Source of the DNA: Pseudorhodoplanes sp.
GTDB taxonomy: Bacteria; Pseudomonadota; Alphaproteobacteria; Rhizobiales; Xanthobacteraceae
Assembly: GCA_008933495.1 (NCBI GenBank)
Contig: WBUW01000006.1
Location: forward strand, 1-21,391
DNA length: 21,391 nt
Direction: 5' to 3'
A program made the position numbers and the translations under genes. The notes under the pieces were generated by a model. The model did not search any database. It was not told the DNA's origin and saw nothing but the letters and a program-made list of their open reading frames with translations. Positions within the stretch are counted from its first letter, which is position 1. Every line of letters begins with the position of its first letter. This document shows positions 1-6,570 of the stretch, in pieces.

Positions 1-173
1 TGCTTGAGCGCAAGCACGCGCGGACACGAGCGGCCCTGATTCCACGGATTGTTCTCGTCGCCCTCGACGCGAACCAGCTTGCCGTCTTCAACGTAGAGCT
101 TCTGTCCGCAGCCGCCATGACAGCCGGGACCCGCCGACCATGCCACGCTCGGAAAAACCTTCGTTGTCGACAT
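1..173 (-). CDS. Molybdopterin oxidoreductase, N-terminal fragment (cut by window edge)
   Basis: Only the first 57 codons are present; the gene runs off the left edge. The translation begins MSTTKVFPSVAW and contains Cys18, Cys22 and Cys50 (C-x3-C-x27-C) around the segment GPGCHGGCG, followed by RSCPRVLALK. This is the N-terminal [4Fe-4S] region of the DMSO-reductase/formate-dehydrogenase superfamily, which binds bis-MGD molybdenum or tungsten. The usual C-x2-C-x3-C-x27-C pattern would need a first cysteine at residue 15, which is glycine here, so the cluster site is a three-cysteine variant. The ATG at 173 is preceded by AGAGGG at good spacing. It is the last visible gene of the leftward block but appears to have its own promoter at about 253. 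The substrate cannot be told from this fragment. Confidence 0.8.
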   Translation of the reverse strand, partial: MSTTKVFPSVAWSAGPGCHGGCGQKLYVEDGKLVRVEGDENNPWNQGRSCPRVLALK

Positions 174-252
174 CGCGTCATTCCCTCTTTGACCTTTCGA
201 AACAACGCGCATCCGCGATTACTCGCTGACACGCTGTCCGAAGGTCGTTTGA

Positions 253-291
253 ATTATAACAACACTACGTAAAACGTCCGATGAATTCGGA
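253..291 (-). promoter_or_regulatory. Extended -10 promoter for the downstream molybdopterin oxidoreductase, with adjacent dyad
   Basis: On the minus strand 253-258 reads TATAAT exactly, preceded by TGT, giving an extended -10. No good -35 is visible 16-18 nt upstream (best is TCGGAC). A TCCGA-N5-TCGGA dyad lies at 277-291 where an activator or repressor could bind. The predicted start is about 75 nt ahead of the ATG at 173. The stretch is clearly AT-richer than its surroundings. Confidence 0.45.
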
Positions 292-350
292 TCAGAACTC
301 CATAACCAGTCGTCATTGCTCCTGCGATGTCGCGAAATCGACGCGGCGCG

Positions 351-1079
351 TTATCGATTCTGCGCCGTTGTCGCTCCGCCCTTCTCTTTCGTCTGCGCGC
401 CGTCGAATCCAAGAAACGTGCAGAACTCTTCGACCGGCGCGCGCGGCGAACGAATATGGTTGACCGCCTGGCCGGGATCATTGTGGCCGAGCGCGACGCC
501 GCAATACAGGATCAGCTCCGGCGGCATTTGCAGGAACGCGCGCACCGTGCCATGCACGCGCGCCCAGGATTGCTGCGGACACGTATCAAGACCGCGGGCG
601 CGCGCGAGATACATCAGCGTGTGCAGATAACTACCGAGGTCGGCCCATTGCCCGGGGCCCATGCGCCGGTCGATGGCGATGAACAGGCCGACCGGCGCGC
701 CGAAAAATTCGAAGTTGCGCTTGTATTGCGCGAGCCGGCCGGTCTTATCCTCGCGCGGAATGCCCAGCGCTGCGTAAAGCTGCACACCGTGCGCTTCCCG
801 GCGGGATTTGTAAGGATCCCATAATTCGCCCGGATAAACCGTGTATTCGCAGGCGCCGTCCTCGCGCGGATCCTTGCCGGCGATCGCCGCGGCGACCTGA
901 CGCTTGAGCTCGGCAAGCGGCTGACCGGCGAGTGCGTACACCCGCCACGGCTGCAAGTTGCCGCCGGAAGCCGCGCGCGCGGCGCCTTCAATCAGCGCCC
1001 GCACCACGTTGCCCTCGACCGGTTTCTGGCTGAATGACCTGCAGCTGAACCGGGTATCGATCGCTTCAAAAACGTCCAT
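351..1079 (-). CDS. Nitroreductase family FMN oxidoreductase
   Basis: A 242-residue protein of the NADH oxidase/nitroreductase fold, which uses FMN and NAD(P)H for two-electron reduction of nitro groups, quinones or activated double bonds. The N-terminus (MDVFEAIDTRFSCRSF) carries the FMN-phosphate-binding R10-x-S12-x-R14 pattern, followed by the SGGNLQPW segment (38-45) typical of the family. An in-frame ATG nine codons upstream exists, but the start at 1079 has a near-consensus AAGGAG seven bases ahead and matches family start positions. It follows the transhydroxylase-like small subunit by 66 bp on the same strand, so it is probably part of that operon. The substrate is unknown; reduction of an aromatic or quinoid intermediate fits the context but is inference. 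Confidence 0.85.
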   Translation of the reverse strand: MDVFEAIDTRFSCRSFSQKPVEGNVVRALIEGAARAASGGNLQPWRVYALAGQPLAELKRQVAAAIAGKDPREDGACEYTVYPGELWDPYKSRREAHGVQLYAALGIPREDKTGRLAQYKRNFEFFGAPVGLFIAIDRRMGPGQWADLGSYLHTLMYLARARGLDTCPQQSWARVHGTVRAFLQMPPELILYCGVALGHNDPGQAVNHIRSPRAPVEEFCTFLGFDGAQTKEKGGATTAQNR

Positions 1080-1145
1080 GATCGACTCCTTGATTCCCCG
1101 CGCCACCCTAGGTCCACGGCCCGATGCCGCCTTGACTAAATACCG

Positions 1146-1994
1146 CTACGCCGCATCGAGGCGGATTTCCCCGAGCCAATGGCTTTCACCGAGCTCAAAC
1201 GTCGTCGCATAGTTGCGGCAGCCGTCGGCGGCCACTTCGATACGGTATTCGCCGCTGAACGGATCGAGCGCATCGAAACGGAAGTCGCCGAAAACATCGC
1301 TCCGGGTGTCGCCGACCAGGCTGTCTCCGCGCAGGAGCCGCACCCGCGCGCCCGCCACGCACGATTCGACGTCGTCGCGGTTCACGAGCAGCGTGCCGCC
1401 TGCAAAGACACGTGTGATGCGGTACAGATTGCGGTAGTAGACGCGCGGCCGGTGCTTGCCGCCGGCGTCCAGCGTCTCCAGCCCCTCGTCTGCCGCGATG
1501 CCGCGCATCTCGTCATCGGTGACCTTCAGCGCGCGGAGCGCGCCGGTCGGACAGGCCTGCACCGGACGCGGCGCGCTCCAGCCGGCATCGACGAGATGGG
1601 CGTCGAAATTCCAATGCTGCGGCAGTTCCAAACGTTCGTTCCAGCTCACCGCGCCGTAGGGGCAGGCGTTCGCGATCTGCTTCTGCCCGCGCGCGCGCTC
1701 CGGATCAATTACGACGATCCCGTCGGGCCGTTTGCGCACCGCGCCGCCGGCGCCCGCTTGCAGGCAGGGCGGATCGTCACAGTGCTGGCAGGCGCGGAAC
1801 AGATAGGCCACATCGACGGCGGGGAAGCGACCGCGCTCGCAGCGCTCGATTTCCACCCACCGGTGCCCATGCCGGGGCATCTCCGCCGCATAACCGGGAA
1901 AGTCGTTGCCGATATATTCGTCCTGCACGGCGATGGTGCAGTTATGACACCCCGTACAAGCGGCAACGTCGAAGACAAGATTCCATTTCCGCAT
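1146..1994 (-). CDS. Transhydroxylase-type iron-sulfur small subunit (AthS/TthS-like)
   Basis: A 282-residue electron-transfer subunit. The N-terminal ferredoxin-like part has C13-x2-C16-x2-C19, C69-x2-C72-x4-C77, C111-PYGA and C148-PTGA. The C-terminal part (about 185-282, with GARVRLL and DVFGDFRFDAL) is a beta-sandwich of the kind found in the Pelobacter pyrogallol-phloroglucinol transhydroxylase small subunit, whose length (about 274 residues) also fits. Compared with that protein as I recall it, the KCTMC cysteine pair is replaced by W128 and D131, and the fourth cysteine of motif I by V23. The remaining eight cysteines form two classical 3+1 sets (C13/16/19 with C148; C69/72/77 with C111), so two [4Fe-4S] clusters rather than three are predicted. 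It lies 18 nt behind the large subunit, almost certainly forming a heterodimer with it. No signal peptide. Confidence 0.85.
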   Translation of the reverse strand: MRKWNLVFDVAACTGCHNCTIAVQDEYIGNDFPGYAAEMPRHGHRWVEIERCERGRFPAVDVAYLFRACQHCDDPPCLQAGAGGAVRKRPDGIVVIDPERARGQKQIANACPYGAVSWNERLELPQHWNFDAHLVDAGWSAPRPVQACPTGALRALKVTDDEMRGIAADEGLETLDAGGKHRPRVYYRNLYRITRVFAGGTLLVNRDDVESCVAGARVRLLRGDSLVGDTRSDVFGDFRFDALDPFSGEYRIEVAADGCRNYATTFELGESHWLGEIRLDAA

Positions 1995-2012
1995 CGGATC
2001 GCCCCACCCCCG

Positions 2013-5009
2013 CTAGGCCGGCACGGGCTGCGGACTTTCCGCAGCCGTCTTTCGCGCTACCGCCGGCCCGCTCCAGGGCGCGACTTGAACGAGGCAATTG
2101 CTGTTGCCGAGCGAATGGCCGCGCGCCAACTGGCTCTCTTTCGGTGTCAGCACGTTGAGCGCTCCGCCGCGGTCGGGCGAATGGCCCGGTTCGCCGATCG
2201 GCTCGTAGCGCGCAGACGATTCGTAGCCATGCACCACGCCCGGTCGCACGCGCGCGGTTACCCGCGCCGCGCACACCACGGTGCCGCGGTCGTTGAATAC
2301 TTTCACAAGCATCCCCTCACGGATGCCGCGCACCTCGGCGTCGAGCGGACTGATCCGCAAAACCCAGTAGAAGTGACCGTCGATCAGCACGCGATGATCG
2401 TCGATGTCGTTGATGAAGCTGTCCTTGCCGTCGCAATGGGTGTGAAAGCTGAAGCGCGCGTGCGGCGTGACCAGTTGCAGCGGATATTCGGCCGCCCGCG
2501 CCGACCGGGCGGATTCGCGTGCCGGCGCATATTTCAGAATCGAGGGCCGCTCGCCGTCCGGCGGGTCGAGCCGCTTGAGCGACGAGCACTCGAATTCGAA
2601 CTTGCCGGACGTCGTCTGCAAGCCATCGAGATAATTGCCGCTATATTCGGACGGCAACGGATGCGGCTCGGGAACATCCTTCTTGCGGCCATCGTAGAAC
2701 CAGCGGAACGCCACCGGCGCACGCAGGCGCTCGGGCGGCGGCGGGACAACGAAATAACCCTTGCGCAGAAACTTGCTCCAGGACATGTGCCGCGGCAGGT
2801 CGGAGGCGTCGAACATGCGCTTCACCCAGTCGAGCTCGCTCATGCCTTCGGAGTAATAGGGCCCGAGGCCGAGCCGCTGCGCGAGCTCGACGAAGATCTG
2901 ATAGTCCGACTTCGACTCGCCGAGCGGCTCAATACAGCGGTGCTGCATGACGACGACGCGATGGTTGAGCTGACTCTGCAGGTGATGGGCAAAGCCGGAC
3001 ACCCCGCTCCATTCGCTGATGTCCCAGCGCTCGAAACTGGTGCAGGCGGGCAGCACGATGTCGGCGAATTTTGCTTCGCCCTCGAACCAGATCGATTGGT
3101 TGACGACGCATTCGAGGTTCGGCGACTGATACATCTGCACATAGCGGTTGCTGTCAGGCATGGTGCCGAAGTTGGAGCTGCCATAGCGGTAGAGCATGCG
3201 CACCGGCGAATGGCCGGGCGCCGGATAGCGCAGCGGCAGGAACTGCCCCTCGATCAGCCGGCCGTCGCGCGGATAGCCCTCGGCGCGGCCCTCGATTATG
3301 GCCCGCGGCAACTCCATGCGCGGGATCTGCTGCAACGGCGTATTCATGCTGAGCAGATGCGGCATGCGCTGGTAGAGCGTGATCGCCGAGGCGGTATTGT
3401 TCAGGTCGCCGGAGATGCCGCCGTCGCCATAGCCGGGAAAATAGAAGCTGGTGTTGACCGGCGTGCCCGATTGCAGATTGCCGAAATTGACGCCGGCGCG
3501 GCCGAAGCCCTGCATGGCCGCGAGGCAAACCATGGCGCGCGCCCATTGATGACCGGTCGGACCACGGCAGGCGCCGCCAAAACCGCCACCCCATCCGCCG
3601 GCCGCGAGATAGGTGCGCTTGCGCCCCCATTCACGCGCCAGCGCCCGCACCTCGCGCGCCGGCACGCCGGTCTCCGCCTGCTGCCACTCGGGCGTTTTCG
3701 GGACGCCGTCATCTTCGCCCGTCACATAACGCGCCCAGGCCGCGAAGCCGACCGTGCGATCGGCGACAAAGCGCCGGTCATAGAGGCCTTCGGTGATCCA
3801 GACCTGGGCGATGGCGAGTGCCAGCGCCGCGTCGGTCCCCGGTCGCGGCGCGATCCATTTGCCGCCGACGAAGGCCGCGGTGGCATTGAAATGCGGATCG
3901 ATGTGCACCGCCGGAATACCGATCTCCTTCAGCCAGCAGCGGCGGATCGAACCTTCGTGCCCCGCGTAAAGGCCGTTGGTCGATTCCGGATCGCTCGACC
4001 AGAAGACGACGAGTTCGGCGTCCTTGAGCAGGTCTTCGACCGTGCCATACGGCTCGGGCATGCCGAGGCGCATGGTGTAGCCCCAATGGTGCGCCGCGCC
4101 CCAGAACCAGCCTTCCCAGCTATCGGGATTGTGCTGCAACCGCGTATGCCCGACGGCATTGGCAAAGCGAAAGAGTGCCGAATCCCAATAACCGATATTG
4201 CCCCACGTCTGATGCGAGGGATGGTGGAACAGAACCGCGCCGGTGCCGTGTTCGCGCTTGGCTCGTTTGATTTCATTCGCCACCAGATCGAGCGCCTCAT
4301 CCCAGGAAATGCGGACATAGCCTGACTTGCCGCGGTTCTCGGGCCGCCGCGCGCCCTGCGGATCAAAATCGACACGACGCATCGGATAAAGAATACGGTC
4401 GGGCGAATAGACGAGCGATTTCCAGGCAAGACCGTGCGGTGCGAGCGTCGCCTTGCGCGGCGGCGTGAATTTCCTGCCGCGCGCTTCGATCGTCCACGGC
4501 CCGGCGTCCTTTCGGTCGAAATCGATCGGCGTGATGCGAACGATCTTGCCGGCGCGCACGTACACGAAGCACGGCCCGCCATTGGTCATGCTGGTGAAAC
4601 GCGTGACGCCGTCCCCGGCCTTGGTCCCGTACCGCCAGCCGATACGCTGGGTCGCCAACAAGGCCTGGGTGAAGCGGTGGACGAGTTCGTCCTGACCTTC
4701 GGCGCGCAGCATGAAGCCCTTGGCGGCGTCGATCTGCGCCTGCCAATTGACCGGCGGCGTGAGCAGCCGCACGGCAAGCTGCGCCGTCTCGTAGCTGATG
4801 GTCACGTCAGGCTTGGGATGCAGGCCGGCGCGCGAACGGATCGTGCCGCCTTCGAACGCGAACCAGCGGCCGACATCGGCATCGCGCAGGCGAACCTGGG
4901 CGACGAAATCGCGTTCGGCAAGTTGCGCACGATATCCGCGATAGCGCCACGAGCAGAAGCGCATGAACACGGAGAGGCCCGTGAGGATGAGGGAAAACAG
5001 AGCCGCCAT
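2013..5009 (-). CDS. Pyrogallol-phloroglucinol transhydroxylase-like molybdopterin large subunit with N-terminal membrane/SCP2-like extension
   Basis: A 998-residue bis-MGD molybdenum enzyme. From about residue 137 it aligns (from memory, no search) along its whole length with the roughly 875-residue Pelobacter acidigallici transhydroxylase large subunit AthL/TthL. Shared stretches include GGPCFVYV, NPDSWEGW, FYFPGY, SIWFEGE, FERWDIS, NHRVV and SPDRGG. The reference catalytic set His144, Asp174, Ser175 (Mo ligand) and Tyr404 corresponds to H266, D296, S297 and Y527. As in the reference there is no N-terminal Fe-S cysteine motif. Extra here are a hydrophobic helix (residues 2-20) followed by RYRGYR, and about 33-120 an SCP2-like domain (W-x-F-x-x-G-G, PDVTIS, D-x-x-K-G). 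The ATG at 5009 has AAGG six bases upstream; a TTG at 5030 is less likely. First gene of the MarR-controlled operon. The substrate is probably a polyhydroxylated aromatic, but this is unproven. Confidence 0.88.
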   Translation of the reverse strand: MAALFSLILTGLSVFMRFCSWRYRGYRAQLAERDFVAQVRLRDADVGRWFAFEGGTIRSRAGLHPKPDVTISYETAQLAVRLLTPPVNWQAQIDAAKGFMLRAEGQDELVHRFTQALLATQRIGWRYGTKAGDGVTRFTSMTNGGPCFVYVRAGKIVRITPIDFDRKDAGPWTIEARGRKFTPPRKATLAPHGLAWKSLVYSPDRILYPMRRVDFDPQGARRPENRGKSGYVRISWDEALDLVANEIKRAKREHGTGAVLFHHPSHQTWGNIGYWDSALFRFANAVGHTRLQHNPDSWEGWFWGAAHHWGYTMRLGMPEPYGTVEDLLKDAELVVFWSSDPESTNGLYAGHEGSIRRCWLKEIGIPAVHIDPHFNATAAFVGGKWIAPRPGTDAALALAIAQVWITEGLYDRRFVADRTVGFAAWARYVTGEDDGVPKTPEWQQAETGVPAREVRALAREWGRKRTYLAAGGWGGGFGGACRGPTGHQWARAMVCLAAMQGFGRAGVNFGNLQSGTPVNTSFYFPGYGDGGISGDLNNTASAITLYQRMPHLLSMNTPLQQIPRMELPRAIIEGRAEGYPRDGRLIEGQFLPLRYPAPGHSPVRMLYRYGSSNFGTMPDSNRYVQMYQSPNLECVVNQSIWFEGEAKFADIVLPACTSFERWDISEWSGVSGFAHHLQSQLNHRVVVMQHRCIEPLGESKSDYQIFVELAQRLGLGPYYSEGMSELDWVKRMFDASDLPRHMSWSKFLRKGYFVVPPPPERLRAPVAFRWFYDGRKKDVPEPHPLPSEYSGNYLDGLQTTSGKFEFECSSLKRLDPPDGERPSILKYAPARESARSARAAEYPLQLVTPHARFSFHTHCDGKDSFINDIDDHRVLIDGHFYWVLRISPLDAEVRGIREGMLVKVFNDRGTVVCAARVTARVRPGVVHGYESSARYEPIGEPGHSPDRGGALNVLTPKESQLARGHSLGNSNCLVQVAPWSGPAVARKTAAESPQPVPA

Positions 5010-5069
5010 GCGCCACCTTCCGAGCCGCAACGACCGCCGTCAGATCCGGCCGCGATGCGACCGGCAAAT

Positions 5070-5087
5070 CAGTTGCGAGCGCAACTG
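5070..5087. promoter_or_regulatory. Perfect palindrome, probable MarR operator
   Basis: CAGTTGCGAGCGCAACTG has perfect 8-bp arms around a 2-bp centre. It overlaps the -10 hexamer and the predicted start point of the promoter for the transhydroxylase-like operon, directly downstream of the marR-type gene. Size and placement are typical of MarR-family operators, so binding by the neighbouring regulator with repression relieved by an aromatic ligand is the simplest inference. A second, smaller palindrome AAACTAGTTT lies in the promoter spacer at 5097-5106. Confidence 0.6.
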
Positions 5088-5111
5088 TATCGATTAAAAC
5101 TAGTTTGTCAA
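5084..5111 (-). promoter_or_regulatory. Sigma-70 promoter of the transhydroxylase-like operon
   Basis: On the minus strand TTGACA (5106-5111, perfect -35) is followed after 16 bp by TACAGT (5084-5089, 4 of 6 at -10). The start point would fall near 5077, leaving a leader of about 67 nt before the ATG at 5009. The -10 overlaps the palindrome at 5070-5087, so a bound repressor would block polymerase. Confidence 0.6.
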
Positions 5112-5163
5112 AGCCTTCCTGCGGCGGCCCGGGCCACGGCATGCTGCACTGCACATCGGACGT

Positions 5164-5697
5164 TCAGCGCTTGCGGCGGTCGGGAATGGGCGCCGGCCGC
5201 CACGGGGCGCTGGCGCGCTCCATCAAATGGCGGATCAGGCGGTCAAGACTTGCCTGATCGGCTTCCGACAGGCCGGTCAGCAAGCGGTCCTGGTACTGGA
5301 TCGCCATCGGCGCAACGGCATCGTAGATGTCGTGGCCGGTCTGGCTTAACGACAGGATTTCCTCGCGCCGGTCGACGGCACTCGGCGCACGAATGAGCAG
5401 GCGTCGCTTCTCCAGCGAAAGCACGGCGCGCGACACGCGGGTCTTGTGCATGCGGCTGTGCTGGCTGATCTCCTTGGCGCTCATCTGCGAAAATTCGCCG
5501 AGCGTGGCGAGCACGCGCCATTCCGGCGGAGAGATGCCGAATATTTCCGAATACGCGACGGCGAAACCATCGGAGACCACCTGGGCCAACGAATTCAACC
5601 GGTACGGAATGAACGCCTGCAGCGACAGCCGCCCCGCGTCTTTGGACGAGGGTGCCTTGCGCTCCGTTGGAGAGGGATGAGCCCGCGCCCGCTTCAT
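5164..5697 (-). CDS. MarR-family transcriptional regulator
   Basis: A 177-residue winged-helix regulator. The core shows the family layout: N-terminal dimerisation helix (LQAFIPYRLNSLAQVV), helix-turn-helix with ISPPEWRVLATLGEF, SAKEISQHSRMHKTRVSRAVLSLEKR, a wing with VDRREEILSLSQTG, and a C-terminal dimerisation helix pair. MarR proteins commonly bind phenolic or aromatic-acid ligands and repress a neighbouring catabolic operon. It lies immediately upstream of and co-oriented with the transhydroxylase-like operon, with the palindromic promoter between them. Start choice is uncertain: ATG 5697 has GGAGG rather far away (13 nt), and an in-frame TTG at 5745 with GGGAGG would add 16 poorly conserved residues. 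Confidence 0.88.
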   Translation of the reverse strand: MKRARAHPSPTERKAPSSKDAGRLSLQAFIPYRLNSLAQVVSDGFAVAYSEIFGISPPEWRVLATLGEFSQMSAKEISQHSRMHKTRVSRAVLSLEKRRLLIRAPSAVDRREEILSLSQTGHDIYDAVAPMAIQYQDRLLTGLSEADQASLDRLIRHLMERASAPWRPAPIPDRRKR

Positions 5698-5737
5698 AAT
5701 GCCCGAACAGCCTCCAGCGCCCGCCGCAAGCGAGAAC

Positions 5738-5752
5738 GGAGGCAAAGCCTCC
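5738..5752. repeat. Short inverted repeat upstream of the MarR gene
   Basis: GGAGGC-AAA-GCCTCC, perfect 6-bp arms with a 3-nt spacer, just ahead of the chosen MarR start. It could be an autoregulatory site or a small leader hairpin that sequesters the GGAGG. No direct support beyond symmetry and position. Confidence 0.3.
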
Positions 5753-5930
5753 CGTGCGCCGTTTCGTTGCTCCTAACGGACTTCGCCGCATCCAGCAACT
5801 TTTCAGGCCGCACAAGCCGGAGGTCGACGCTTGCGCTCCGGCGATGACGACGAGCGCATTGATTCTGCGTTGAAAATCACGTTGTCGCCGCAACTGCAGG
5901 ACGCTGGCTCGGCCAGCAATGCGTCGACCT

Positions 5931-6030
5931 GGACCGTGATCCGTTCAGATTGAATCGGATCACGGTCCGGATTCTTTCGTTTTTCGCGCGATCTCTCGCC
6001 GAACCGGTACCCACTTCGGCGGATCGCGCT
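5931..6030. repeat. Dispersed palindromic element (Hyphomicrobiales type) in the 524-bp gap between the cupin and MarR genes
   Basis: Perfect 13-bp arms GGACCGTGATCCG (5931-5943) and its complement (5956-5968) enclose TTCAGATTGAAT, which pairs further internally. The following stretch to 6030, including GAACCGGTACCCACTTCGGC, matches from memory a non-coding module scattered through Bradyrhizobium-like genomes. It may also act as a 3' end for the cupin operon. The rest of the 5698-6221 gap has a small hairpin at 5903-5917 (GCTGGC-TCG-GCCAGC) and short direct repeats at 6045-6081. I see no convincing gene in it. Confidence 0.6.
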
Positions 6031-6044
6031 CAAGTTGCCGGCAA

Positions 6045-6081
6045 GCCAAGACCACGCCAAGACCAGACCAGGCCAAGACCA
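6045..6081. repeat. Three direct copies of GCCAAGACCA
   Basis: Exact copies at 6045-6054, 6056-6065 and 6072-6081, with a partial unit between the second and third. They lie in non-coding DNA next to the dispersed palindrome. Irregular spacing (11 and 16 bp) argues for slippage rather than an ordered operator array. Confidence 0.5.
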
Positions 6082-6221
6082 GGACGTGGCGAAATCCCGC
6101 CGGGTATTTCTTGGCCGATCCCGGGAGCGCTGCGGAAGGTCGGGTGATGCGTGGCGGATGCCGGGTTCACCAGAGGCGCCGCGCCGCGATCAGACCATGA
6201 GGCGGCGATGCAGGCGGCCTG

Positions 6222-6569
6222 CTAGACCTTAACCTTCGGCTTGGACAGGATAACGAGGACGCTCGCGACGGTGTTGTTGCGGTTCTCGATTGCGCGCGCT
6301 TCGTTCGGCGCCAGGTGGCAGGAATCGAGCGGCCCAAGCGTGTACTCACCCGTTTCGGTGCGAACGACGATCTCGCCTTCCAGCACGACATAGATCTTTT
6401 CCGCCGGCGAACTCGACATGTCGGCGCCGCCGCCGGGAAGAAACAGCGACAGGCCGCAGGTGAACACGTCGGTTTGGCTCGCCGCATGACCCTGCAATTG
6501 CAGCCCCACCATGTCGTGGTGTCGTGTCGTCTGATAGGGTTTCGCCTCGGCGAAACGCGTGATCTGCAT
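6222..6569 (-). CDS. Small cupin-domain protein with a degenerate metal site
   Basis: A 115-residue single-domain beta-barrel of the RmlC-like cupin fold. Cupin motif 1 is recognisable at about 46-66 (GGGADMSSSPAEKIYVVLEGE) and motif 2 at about 79-96 (GPLDSCHLAPNEARAIEN). The H-x-H pair of motif 1 is missing (D50-M-S) and the motif 2 histidine is not in place, so a standard His-coordinated metal is unlikely even though E57 remains. The ATG at 6569 lies one base after the stop codon of the upstream cyclase-family gene, indicating translational coupling. Last gene of the cyclase-cyclase-cupin operon. A sensing, ligand-binding or accessory role is possible; the function is unknown. Confidence 0.8.
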   Translation of the reverse strand: MQITRFAEAKPYQTTRHHDMVGLQLQGHAASQTDVFTCGLSLFLPGGGADMSSSPAEKIYVVLEGEIVVRTETGEYTLGPLDSCHLAPNEARAIENRNNTVASVLVILSKPKVKV

Positions 6570-6570
6570 C

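Noticed and set aside
1179..4325. A 1048-codon open frame on the plus strand
   Set aside because: It is antisense to the two clearly homologous transhydroxylase-like subunits, has no recognisable domain and an Arg/Ala/Pro-rich composition; a GC-bias shadow.
6045..6081. CRISPR-like or iteron array
   Set aside because: Only three 10-bp units with irregular short spacing, no spacer pattern, no cas or replication genes.
5803..6147. Short frames on both strands across the gap between marR and the cupin gene
   Set aside because: They run through palindromic and direct repeats, have biased composition, and lack ribosome-binding sites.
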